Assembly: GCA_021850955.1 (NCBI GenBank)
Contig: JAJZKH010000048.1
Span: forward strand, 1 to 6,185
Source: Microcaldota archaeon
Lineage (GTDB): Archaea > Micrarchaeota > Micrarchaeia > Micrarchaeales > CABMGC01
Direction of reading: 5' to 3'
Length of the DNA stretch: 6,185 bases
The notes under the pieces are model-generated. The model saw only the letters and a list, made by a program, of their open reading frames with translations. It was not told the origin of the DNA and made no database searches. Each line of letters begins with the position of its first letter. Position 1 is the first letter of the stretch. The translations under genes and the position numbers were made by a program. Shown piece by piece: positions 1 to 5,583 of the stretch.

Positions 1-2
1 AA

Positions 3-488
3 ATGGAGCTTCAATCTACTGTAGAGTTCATGGGAACTTATTTTTGGATATTTCTATCAATTGTTTTAATTGGAGCCGTACTCTTAATCTTATACCTAGT
101 ACTTAATTACAACTCAAGTTATTCCTACTGTAATATAAGTTCTCAAGTAGAGTGCTTAAACGACTCAATAATTACTAATTCCTCTTATACCACAATACAA
201 ATATCAAATAAGAATAATTTAGGCACAACAATTTATTTTGAAAACAATAGCATAAAAATTATTCCTAATTATGGTAACTCATCTTATTCTGGAGTATGCT
301 CACCTCAAAGGGTGTATAGTGGCTCAAACTTTATCTGTAAGGTCTTAATTAAAGGCAGTTTATCTACTGAGGGTTCCCAATTTACTTCAAAGTTTAATAT
401 TTTTTATACACTTTGTTCTAAATGTTCTAACAACACCGAAGTTTATCCAATAACTGGATCAATTGTTTCAACAATAAAGTATTCTTAA
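3..488 (+). CDS. Pilin-like, membrane-anchored, Cys- and sequon-rich surface protein (possibly 5'-partial)
   Basis: The 161-residue product begins MELQSTVEF and continues into one hydrophobic segment (about residues 14-34). The rest is polar and probably extracytoplasmic. If Q4 is taken as mature position +1, E8 is the +5 glutamate of type IV pilin-like proteins, and the Q-S-x-x-E-F pattern resembles archaeal class III signal peptides. The usual basic residues and Gly/Ala before the cleavage point are missing. Only two bases precede this ATG, so the true start may lie outside the window and supply them. The outer part has six cysteines (43, 51, 99, 112, 138, 141, the last two as CSKC) and seven N-X-S/T sequons (N37, N44, N53, N59, N81, N92, N143), which suggests a disulfide-bonded, N-glycosylated exterior. 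The exact family is not recognised. It ends 13 nt before the next gene and is probably co-transcribed with it. A minor pilin or a simple membrane-anchored surface protein are the alternatives. Confidence 0.75.
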   Translation: MELQSTVEFMGTYFWIFLSIVLIGAVLLILYLVLNYNSSYSYCNISSQVECLNDSIITNSSYTTIQISNKNNLGTTIYFENNSIKIIPNYGNSSYSGVCSPQRVYSGSNFICKVLIKGSLSTEGSQFTSKFNIFYTLCSKCSNNTEVYPITGSIVSTIKYS

Positions 489-501
489 AATACTGCAATA
501 G

Positions 502-1026
502 ATGATTAAGGAACAACAAAAAGAATTAAAACAACTTCTGCGTTATTTATTTATGGAAAAATCAATATTATTGTCAAGCATGACAAGAGTACGTGCTGTT
601 CTTTACATTATAAATGAAAACAAAGATATTTCTTTACGTGAGTTAGCATCACATACAAAACAAAACATCGACAAACTATTTCCATTACTTTACACCTGCT
701 CTGTACTTGGCTTTATTAAAATTACTAAAAGCAATGTTAAAATTACAATACTCGGTAAAAAGTTCCTAAAAACCCCCTATGAAACTACGAAAAAAGTACT
801 TAAGAAAACACAACCATTCAAAGAAATATTTAAGTTATTAAAAAATAATTCTATGGGTACAATAGAGCTTACTCATTTATTGATTAAGAAAGATTTGCTA
901 TCTGGAAATCCGACAGAGTTGGAAGAGTTGCTGAAGCAATCACTTAATTCCTGGTGCATAAATACGAATATTTTATCATACGACATTAAAAAAGATATGT
1001 GGCACCTAAAATCAACCTTGAGCTAA
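502..1026 (+). CDS. Stand-alone AAA-associated domain protein (C-terminal domain of NitT/TauT-type ABC ATPases, PF09821-like)
   Basis: The 174-residue soluble protein resembles the domain normally fused to the C-terminus of some nitrate/sulfonate-type ABC ATPases. Residues about 29-90 look like a winged helix. They contain DKLFPLLYTCSVLGFIKI (57-74), followed by an ITILGKKFLKT segment matching the family's 'LTxLGrrF' strand and turn. Residues about 100-170 form a second helical part ending in LNSWCINTNILSYD (148-161), which parallels the family's 'W.r.aelf.YD' tail. This assignment is from memory of the family pattern, not a search. The ABC ATPase on the opposite strand lacks this domain, and the two genes overlap tail to tail by 15 nt, so the two products may act together. 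The domain's role in the family is unclear; regulation of the ATPase is an inference. The ATG at 502 has no clear Shine-Dalgarno site. An internal ATG at residue 18 would still retain the domain. A DNA-binding winged-helix regulator is the main alternative. Confidence 0.8.
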   Translation: MIKEQQKELKQLLRYLFMEKSILLSSMTRVRAVLYIINENKDISLRELASHTKQNIDKLFPLLYTCSVLGFIKITKSNVKITILGKKFLKTPYETTKKVLKKTQPFKEIFKLLKNNSMGTIELTHLLIKKDLLSGNPTELEELLKQSLNSWCINTNILSYDIKKDMWHLKSTLS

Positions 1027-1755
1027 TTTTTCATATACATAATCAACAATGTCCAAAAATTCCTTGCTTCTTCTGTTTCTAGGCTGTTTAAGTTTTATAC
1101 TTTTTATATCTAAAACCTTTGAAGGTTTTCCTGACAAAATTATTATTTTATCTGATAACTCTACTGCTTCTTCAACATTATGGGTTACCATTATTACTGA
1201 TTTTACTGACTTTGCCATTTTTAACTGTGTTAATACATCATATCTTAATGTGTTTGCAGTTAACTCATCTAATGAACTAAATGGTTCATCCATTAATAAA
1301 ACATCAGGTTTAGAAACAAGTGCTCTTGCAATCCCTACTCTTTGTTTCATACCGCCGCTAAGCATATTGGGATAAGAATACTCAAAACCGTTTAATCCAA
1401 ATGTTCCTAAAAGTTCAACTGCCTTTTTTTCCTTTTCTTTTTCAGATATATTTATTCTGGAGCAACCTAACTTAACATTTTCTACATTAGTTAACCAAGG
1501 CATAAGAGCAAAGTCTTGAAAAACAAAAGATATATTTTTTATAGGTTCTCGTATGATCTTATTTTTATAAAAAACACCCCCGCCAGTTGGTCTGTTTAAT
1601 CCAGCAACAATTCTCAAAAATGTACTTTTTCCACATCCACTAGGTCCTATTATCGATACAAATTCATTTTCATTTGCTTGAAAAGATATATTATCTATAA
1701 TCTTTTGTTTTTCGTCAAATGCAAACGATACATCTTTCGCTTCAATAATTATCAT
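1012..1755 (-). CDS. ABC transporter ATP-binding protein, NitT/TauT (SsuB/TauB-like) family
   Basis: This 247-residue nucleotide-binding subunit would drive import through the adjacent double permease on the cytoplasmic face of the membrane. All core motifs are intact: Walker A GPSGCGKST (37-45), Q-loop glutamine Q80 in VFQDFALMPW, signature LSGGMKQR (132-139), Walker B VLLMDE (152-157), D-loop SSLD (160-163) and switch histidine H192. The 'QD..LMPW' Q-loop and the C-terminal RSKEFLDIVDYVYEKL segment are typical of the nitrate/sulfonate/taurine group. The protein stops just after this segment, where some relatives continue into an AAA-associated domain; that domain is encoded separately on the other strand. 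The ATG at 1755 lies 6 nt after the permease stop, with a GAGGT-like site overlapping that stop, which indicates translational coupling. The substrate cannot be read from the sequence. Confidence 0.93.
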   Translation of the reverse strand: MIIIEAKDVSFAFDEKQKIIDNISFQANENEFVSIIGPSGCGKSTFLRIVAGLNRPTGGGVFYKNKIIREPIKNISFVFQDFALMPWLTNVENVKLGCSRINISEKEKEKKAVELLGTFGLNGFEYSYPNMLSGGMKQRVGIARALVSKPDVLLMDEPFSSLDELTANTLRYDVLTQLKMAKSVKSVIMVTHNVEEAVELSDKIIILSGKPSKVLDIKSIKLKQPRNRRSKEFLDIVDYVYEKLAQG

Positions 1756-1761
1756 AAACCT

Positions 1762-3297
1762 CTACCTATACCTCTCAGAGACCTTTTGATACAAACGTTT
1801 CCATACAAATTTATTTACAACAATTATCATAACAGTCATATTTATTAAGGCTATACTCATTAAAAGAAGATTGTTGTTTGCAAGAGAGACATCCAAAAGT
1901 CGTCCTAAACCTACAGCAACATGAACATTTCCAAATGATTCAGCAAGTATGCTTACATTCCATTCTGCAGCAATGGCAGTTATACCTCCTGTTATAACTC
2001 CGGGTAAAATAGCCTTCACATATATATTTTTCCACGCTACAAAGCCCTTTATTCCAAATAATTTTTTAACTTCAAAAACCTCCTTTTCTATAACCTTTCC
2101 TGAACCAACAATACTAAAAATCATATACCAAATACCACTAAGTACAAAAATTAAAAACGCAACTATTTCAGATCCATAACTTAATTTACCAAATGTTATG
2201 ACAATTTCTGGCAATAATATTGTTGCTGGAATAGATGCAAGTATTTGGAATAATGTTATGTAATGTAATTCGTTTTTAGACATAAATATTATATAAACTG
2301 AAATTAATATGGAAAATATAAATACAAATAAGAATGCAAACCACACCCTTAAAAATGAAAAAAATAAGGCCTGTAGTACCTCAATTTCATAATTAATAGT
2401 ATTGCTAACAAAAAGAATTGCTAATACAAAAACAATAACTCCAATAAGGATAAGCAGTTCTTTTCTCTTTTCATTATTTTTTGTTTTTATTACTTCAGAA
2501 TAAGTTGTGCTTTTTTTATGTGTCTGAATTTTTTGGAAAGCTCTTACAAACAAACGTTCCTCTCTTTTCGTATAATCAATGAATTTATGAAATCTTGCTT
2601 TTTTAAATGAAACTTGTTTCTCATTCATTTGCTTTGTTTGTTTATTTGCAAATTTTTCAAGAGTCCCAAAAAATAAAAATCTAGTTATAACGACAAAAAT
2701 TATAAAAATAATTAATGCAATTACATATCCTAATGTATTTCCCGTTGAAGCAAACTGTGTTATTGCAACCCCTATTCCGTGTCTTACTTGATAATTAATA
2801 TTTCCTGTTGAGAATATTTCACTACTTACTAAATAAAATAAACCAATCGACCAAGAAAGCATGGACTGCTCGACTACTCTTGGCAAACTTGCAGGAATAT
2901 AAATTTTACTAATCTTCTTAAAAATACTTAATTTGTATAAACGTGTAATCTCTTCAAATTCATTAGGAAGCGTTTTTATTGATTCATAAACTCCAAAAAT
3001 TATATTCCATAACATACTAGTTATTATTAGAAATATTACGGCAAGATTTATCCCTATTATTCCTGGAAGAAAACCTACTATAAAAAATATAACAAATGGG
3101 AAAAATGCAAGTATTGGTATTGTTTGTAATATATCTATTACTGGCATTAGATATTTTTCTGCTGTTTTTGACAGGGACATCAAAATTCCTATAAAAAACG
3201 CAAGAAATATCGATATTCCTAAAGCAATAAACATCCTAGCCCAAGAATAAGATGTGTCTATAATCAATGTTATTATGAGACTTATCAAATTCTGCAT
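1762..3297 (-). CDS. ABC transporter permease with two fused transmembrane domains (NitT/TauT-like)
   Basis: The 511-residue integral membrane protein holds two BPD_transp_1-type permease domains in tandem, so one chain probably supplies the whole channel. Domain 1 spans about residues 1-215 and domain 2 about 280-511. Between them lies a charged, Lys-rich cytoplasmic linker (about 216-280). Each domain has a family-like P-rich segment (PVIDILQTIPILAFFP at 52-67; FQILASIPATILLP at 350-363) and a cytoplasmic EAA-type coupling loop (about 111-137 and 405-432). The stretches 97-139 and 390-432 are visibly parallel: both start W-x-x-I-F, contain a central (F)E-(E/V)-x-(K/R)-L core and end in a Pro after an I-Y-(I/V) segment. 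About 10-12 membrane segments are expected. It starts 34 nt after the NFACT-R stop, with AGGAT three bases before the ATG, and precedes its ATPase by 6 nt. No substrate-binding protein lies nearby, so the substrate is unknown. Confidence 0.92.
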   Translation of the reverse strand: MQNLISLIITLIIDTSYSWARMFIALGISIFLAFFIGILMSLSKTAEKYLMPVIDILQTIPILAFFPFVIFFIVGFLPGIIGINLAVIFLIITSMLWNIIFGVYESIKTLPNEFEEITRLYKLSIFKKISKIYIPASLPRVVEQSMLSWSIGLFYLVSSEIFSTGNINYQVRHGIGVAITQFASTGNTLGYVIALIIFIIFVVITRFLFFGTLEKFANKQTKQMNEKQVSFKKARFHKFIDYTKREERLFVRAFQKIQTHKKSTTYSEVIKTKNNEKRKELLILIGVIVFVLAILFVSNTINYEIEVLQALFFSFLRVWFAFLFVFIFSILISVYIIFMSKNELHYITLFQILASIPATILLPEIVITFGKLSYGSEIVAFLIFVLSGIWYMIFSIVGSGKVIEKEVFEVKKLFGIKGFVAWKNIYVKAILPGVITGGITAIAAEWNVSILAESFGNVHVAVGLGRLLDVSLANNNLLLMSIALINMTVMIIVVNKFVWKRLYQKVSERYR

Positions 3298-3331
3298 ATT
3301 ATCCTATATATGGAAATGTATAATACTCTTA

Positions 3332-4117
3332 TTATTTTATAGAAAAAGATCCTGGTGGCAAATGTTGCATAATATAATCTATATTTTCATACTTTAATTT
3401 TGCAGAGATTTTTTTTGCTGCATCAGACTTTTTAGTATTTCCTATATCTATTGAAACAAAAACCTTAGTGTTTGTCTTTTCAATATAAAGTCTAGGTACG
3501 ATACTGATCTTTTTAATTACTTTTTTATCAATTTCTTTTTCTTTTATAAATGCAGCCAAAGCTAATTTTATATTTCTATACCACTCCCTATCTCCTAATA
3601 TTACAAAACTGCCTTTTCCTAAAGATCCATAATTTCTGGATTTAGTTACCTGCTCTTTTTTAACACAATAAACATCTATACTACCCTGGCCACTTTCCCA
3701 TGCTTTAGAAAACGAAGCCGCAAACTGTGATACCTCCTCCTTTATTTCTTTATTTGAATCAACACCGTCCTTTAATACTACCACAGAAGCTCCAAATACA
3801 TCTGCATGAAAGAAAAGGTCATTATCTTCTAAATGTTTCGAGTAAAGTTCTTCGTTTTGGTCAGCACTTCTACCTCCTATCGCGAGAAGATTATTACTTG
3901 TAAAAAACCAATTATATTTTTCATACCACTCTCTTTTCTCTATTTCCTTAACTGCTTTAACTTCTTCCTTTTGATTCTCTACATTTTTTAGTTTATCTTT
4001 TAATTCATCTACAGATTTACCGGCTCCATCTGATTTCAAACGTGATTTTTTAGACATTTCAAAATAAGTTTTTGCGTTTTCCTGTGCAGTCTTATTAAAA
4101 TCAACAACTACTTCCAA
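3332..4117 (-). CDS. Stand-alone NFACT-R domain protein (C-terminal part of Rqc2/NEMF/RqcH-type proteins)
   Basis: Rqc2/NEMF-type proteins bind stalled large ribosomal subunits. They normally join an NFACT-N domain, a coiled-coil middle and an NFACT-R (DUF814) domain in roughly 550-700 residues. This 261-residue product has only the last part. Residues 6-20 (TAQENAKTYFEMSKK region) match the segment at the end of the middle domain, and a charged helical stretch runs to about 60. NFACT-R follows with KREWYEKYNWF (61-71), IGGRSADQNEELY (80-92), DLFFHADVFGAS (100-111), a QFAASFSKAWESG helix, GKGSFVI, and the terminal LPPGSFSIK. NFACT-N, which carries the tRNA-recruiting residues for CAT/alanine tailing, is absent, so tailing by this protein alone is unlikely. 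The start is a TTG directly after an in-frame TAA (4118-4120), with no obvious ribosome-binding site and no ATG until residue 21. It lies 25 nt after secE and probably shares its transcript. Confidence 0.88.
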   Translation of the reverse strand: MEVVVDFNKTAQENAKTYFEMSKKSRLKSDGAGKSVDELKDKLKNVENQKEEVKAVKEIEKREWYEKYNWFFTSNNLLAIGGRSADQNEELYSKHLEDNDLFFHADVFGASVVVLKDGVDSNKEIKEEVSQFAASFSKAWESGQGSIDVYCVKKEQVTKSRNYGSLGKGSFVILGDREWYRNIKLALAAFIKEKEIDKKVIKKISIVPRLYIEKTNTKVFVSIDIGNTKKSDAAKKISAKLKYENIDYIMQHLPPGSFSIK

Positions 4118-4142
4118 TTAAATACACATTGCAAGCGTAAAA

Positions 4143-4325
4143 TTAGGCTATTACTCCTATTATTAATGATATTACGAGACCAATAAAACCTAAGAGAAGT
4201 GTACCTATTAAAACTACCTTTATTGTTTTTCTAAATGTATCCATATCTGGTTTATAACTTACGCTCATAACATGTCTTGAGTTGGAATAGAATGTTTTAA
4301 GCCTGGAAAGTATATTTAATTTCAA
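4143..4325 (-). CDS. secE: Protein translocase subunit SecE / Sec61 gamma
   Basis: The 60-residue single-span membrane protein clamps the SecY/Sec61-alpha channel in the archaeal Sec translocon. An amphipathic N-terminal part (about 1-24) is followed by the family's KP-x(3)-F-x-K-T-I-K pattern (K25, P26, F31, K33, K36) and one C-terminal transmembrane helix (about 36-59) with the typical GFIGLVISLIIG composition. Length and organisation fit archaeal SecE. No in-frame ATG precedes the conserved region, so the start is the TTG at 4325. It is supported by GTGATCC (minus strand, 4333-4327), which is complementary to the 3'-terminal part of archaeal 16S rRNA, one base upstream. The internal ATG at residue 20 would remove the amphipathic helix. 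It is the first gene of the minus-strand run leading to NFACT-R and the ABC transporter. In many archaea secE sits beside spt5/nusG and ribosomal protein genes; that context is absent here. Confidence 0.9.
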   Translation of the reverse strand: MKLNILSRLKTFYSNSRHVMSVSYKPDMDTFRKTIKVVLIGTLLLGFIGLVISLIIGVIA

Positions 4326-4326
4326 A

Positions 4327-4333
4327 GGATCAC
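4327..4333 (-). promoter_or_regulatory. Ribosome-binding site GTGATCC deciding the TTG start of secE
   Basis: On the minus strand GTGATCC lies one base before the TTG at 4325. It is complementary to GGAUCAC near the 3' end of archaeal 16S rRNA. No ATG or GTG start in the correct frame exists upstream, so this site supports the TTG. The very short spacing is explained if pairing uses the inner (5') part of the anti-Shine-Dalgarno region. Confidence 0.5.
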
Positions 4334-4369
4334 ATTAATATATAAGCATTCATTTTAAAAAAGCTTTCT

Positions 4370-4381
4370 ATATAATTATAT
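4370..4381. promoter_or_regulatory. Palindromic TATA-like element in the secE / small-gene divergent intergenic region
   Basis: ATATAATTATAT is a perfect 12-bp palindrome between divergent genes. About 25 bases on either side would place transcription starts near 4350 on the minus strand (roughly 25 nt before the secE TTG) and near 4400 on the plus strand (roughly 30 nt before the ATG at 4431). A symmetric TATA box could serve both directions. The region is so AT-rich that chance occurrence is quite possible, and AAATATAAAT at 4391-4400 is a competing box for the plus-strand gene. Confidence 0.3.
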
Positions 4382-4422
4382 TATTTAGAAAAATATAAAT
4401 TCTTAAATGTATATTAAAATCT

Positions 4423-4427
4423 GTGAT
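4423..4427 (+). promoter_or_regulatory. Ribosome-binding site GTGAT favouring the ATG at 4431
   Basis: GTGAT lies three bases before the ATG at 4431 and is complementary to AUCAC in the archaeal 16S rRNA 3' end, as is the site before secE. The alternative in-frame ATG at 4407 has no comparable site, so this element is the main reason to prefer the shorter protein. Confidence 0.45.
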
Positions 4428-4430
4428 AAA

Positions 4431-4718
4431 ATGGGTTTTTTAGACTCTATAACTAGTTCAGTTGAAAATAACATAAAAAGCAAGGCAGAAAGCGAGATAG
4501 CAAGCAAAGCATCTAGCACAGTTTCTAATACAAAACCAAAACCAACTCAGAATCAACAAACAAGCACTCAAACTAGTACTGAAAATGCAGTTAAGGTAAC
4601 TATTGAGTTTAAAGATAGGACAATTACTATCAACGGTCCAAGTATTTATCAAAGTCCTAGCTCAAATGGCAATACAAACTTTCAAATAATTGGAAAACCT
4701 AACATTGCTAAAAAATAA
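4431..4718 (+). CDS. Small hypothetical protein with amphipathic N-terminus and Ser/Thr/Gln-rich linker
   Basis: No family is recognised in this 95-residue protein. The N-terminus MGFLDSITSSVENNIKSKAE looks like an amphipathic helix that could associate with membranes or partners. A low-complexity Lys/Pro then Gln/Ser/Thr-rich stretch follows (about residues 34-52). A short C-terminal part (about 54-88) rich in alternating hydrophobic residues (VKVTIEF, TITING, FQIIG) could form a few beta strands. It has no cysteine and no clear transmembrane segment. The ATG at 4431 is chosen because of the GTGAT site before it. An in-frame ATG at 4407 would add eight residues (MYIKICDK). The gene is divergent from secE and ends 3 nt from the stop of the convergent SDR gene. 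Its reading frame fills the gap between two well-supported genes, which supports it being real. Confidence 0.65.
   Translation: MGFLDSITSSVENNIKSKAESEIASKASSTVSNTKPKPTQNQQTSTQTSTENAVKVTIEFKDRTITINGPSIYQSPSSNGNTNFQIIGKPNIAKK
4710..4715 (-). terminator. U-tract after the SDR gene
   Basis: On the minus strand a run of six T follows the SDR stop by about six bases. Archaeal termination commonly occurs at U-rich tracts without a hairpin. Runs like this are frequent in such AT-rich DNA, so the call is tentative. Confidence 0.3.
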
Positions 4719-4721
4719 TAC

Positions 4722-5462
4722 TCAAAAAACAAAGTTTTTATTCATCTGTTCAAAAGCACTATTAATATCTTTTTTTGAGTTTTCTATCATATACTTTGTA
4801 GCTCCTACTGGTATTTCCACTTTATTTTCTTTAAGGCCATTTATTACTTCTTCTAAAAGTTCAGTTGTAGAAATACTTCTTTCATTTCTTTCTATTGGTT
4901 TACCTTTTAAGAATGTGTCATGCACCATTGGGGGTATTACCTCTATAACTTCTACATTTTTATCTTGAAGTTGTCTTCTCAGAGACATTGTAAAAGAATG
5001 TATTCCTGCCTTTGTTGCACAGTAAATAGGAAATATTGCGGAAGGTACAAAAGCTAATCCTGAAGAGATATTTATTATTGCTGCATTAGGTTTATTGAGT
5101 ATAAACTTTGCAAATAAAATACTTAAATATATAGTTCCTTTGAAATTTATATCAACTTCATCAATATCTACATTACCTTCAAGTATTCTTATTTCTTTTT
5201 GTATTCCTGCATTGTTTATTAAAACATTAACTTGAGGATGTTCTTTCGAAATAATATTAAATAGTTCATCGCATTCATCCTTTTTAGATATATCACATTT
5301 GTATATATTTAAAGATGGAACACTTTTCTTAGCAGCTTCCAACCTTGAAAGATCCCTGCCGCATATTATTACATTATTATTTTTTGAAAAATACTTTGCA
5401 AATGCAAATCCAATTCCTACAGAACCTCCTGTTATCAATATTGTATTATTTTCAAGCCTCAT
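4722..5462 (-). CDS. Short-chain dehydrogenase/reductase (classical SDR, DltE-like)
   Basis: The 246-residue Rossmann-fold oxidoreductase has every classical SDR element. These are the cofactor loop TGGSVGIG (11-18), CGR at 34-36 (an Arg that usually favours NADP(H)), D57 in the CDI segment, NNAG (83-86), N106, the serine in INISSGLAF (133/134), and the YCATK catalytic pair Y147/K151. The overall pattern (ITGGS.GIG, VL.NNAGIQ, SGLAF.P....YCATKA..HSF, LR.QL, VEVIE..PPMV) closely follows the bacterial DltE subgroup. 'DltE' describes family only: no D-alanylation genes are visible and the substrate is unknown. The ATG at 5462 is the first start in the frame. A TTTATAAA box about 30 bases upstream implies a short leader. 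Stops of this gene and the convergent small gene are 3 nt apart. It appears to be transcribed alone. Confidence 0.93.
   Translation of the reverse strand: MRLENNTILITGGSVGIGFAFAKYFSKNNNVIICGRDLSRLEAAKKSVPSLNIYKCDISKKDECDELFNIISKEHPQVNVLINNAGIQKEIRILEGNVDIDEVDINFKGTIYLSILFAKFILNKPNAAIINISSGLAFVPSAIFPIYCATKAGIHSFTMSLRRQLQDKNVEVIEVIPPMVHDTFLKGKPIERNERSISTTELLEEVINGLKENKVEIPVGATKYMIENSKKDINSAFEQMNKNFVF
4735..4739 (+). terminator. U-tract after the small hypothetical gene
   Basis: A run of five T lies 16 bases past the stop of the small plus-strand gene, inside the 3' end of the convergent SDR gene. With the opposing tract at 4710-4715 it could form a pair of hairpin-less terminators. The evidence is only position and composition. 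Confidence 0.22.
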
Positions 5463-5490
5463 ACCATCAATTTATATTATACTTAACTTC

Positions 5491-5498
5491 TTTATAAA
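5491..5498 (-). promoter_or_regulatory. Candidate TATA box for the SDR gene
   Basis: TTTATAAA is centred about 32 bases upstream of the SDR ATG. Archaeal initiation about 25 bases downstream would give a leader of only several bases. The box is self-complementary, so its direction is not set by sequence alone. The surrounding DNA is AT-rich, which lowers confidence. Confidence 0.35.
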
Positions 5499-5534
5499 TT
5501 TATTTTCTAAATGTTTTATTTCTTTATTATATTC

Positions 5535-5542
5535 TTTAAATA
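5535..5542 (+). promoter_or_regulatory. Candidate TATA box for the receiver-domain gene
   Basis: TTTAAATA matches the common archaeal TATA pattern and is centred about 45 bases before the ATG at 5584, predicting a leader of about 20 nt. That leader would include GGCGAT (5575-5580), three bases before the ATG, a possible imperfect GGTGAT-type ribosome-binding site. An alternative AT-rich box at about 5548-5557 would make the transcript nearly leaderless. Confidence 0.35.
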
Positions 5543-5583
5543 AGACATAATATATTTACTGTTCTTTTATTATTGGCGATAAT

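Noticed and set aside
478..494. Inverted repeat AGTATT-CTTAA-AATACT across the stop of the pilin-like gene
   Set aside because: It is a 6-bp AT-rich stem with no T-run after it, and the next gene starts 7 bases later. It is too weak for a terminator and common by chance in such DNA.
1027..1031. T5 run after the AAA-associated gene as a terminator
   Set aside because: Only five T inside the coding region of the convergent ATPase. Many equal runs occur across the window.
1049..1375. Plus-strand open frame of about 108 codons
   Set aside because: It lies wholly inside the ABC ATPase gene, whose Walker and signature motifs are intact on the other strand. The product is a shadow with no recognisable pattern.
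1949..2179. Plus-strand open frame inside the permease gene
   Set aside because: It is antisense to the second permease domain, with no ribosome-binding site or family resemblance.
4118..4129. ATG upstream of the NFACT-R gene as its true start
   Set aside because: It is in frame but is followed after two codons by TAA, and it has no ribosome-binding site. As written it cannot produce the NFACT-R protein.
4458..4652. Minus-strand open frame opposite the small hypothetical gene
   Set aside because: Its Cys/Phe-rich composition is what the complement of Lys/Ser/Thr codons gives. The plus-strand frame has a ribosome-binding site and fits the gene spacing better.
4690..4968. Plus-strand open frame over the 3' end of the SDR gene
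   Set aside because: It overlaps the well-supported SDR gene and the end of the small gene; it is a shadow frame.
5299..5550. Plus-strand open frame over the 5' end of the SDR gene and its promoter
   Set aside because: It is antisense to the cofactor-binding region of the SDR gene, with no independent support.
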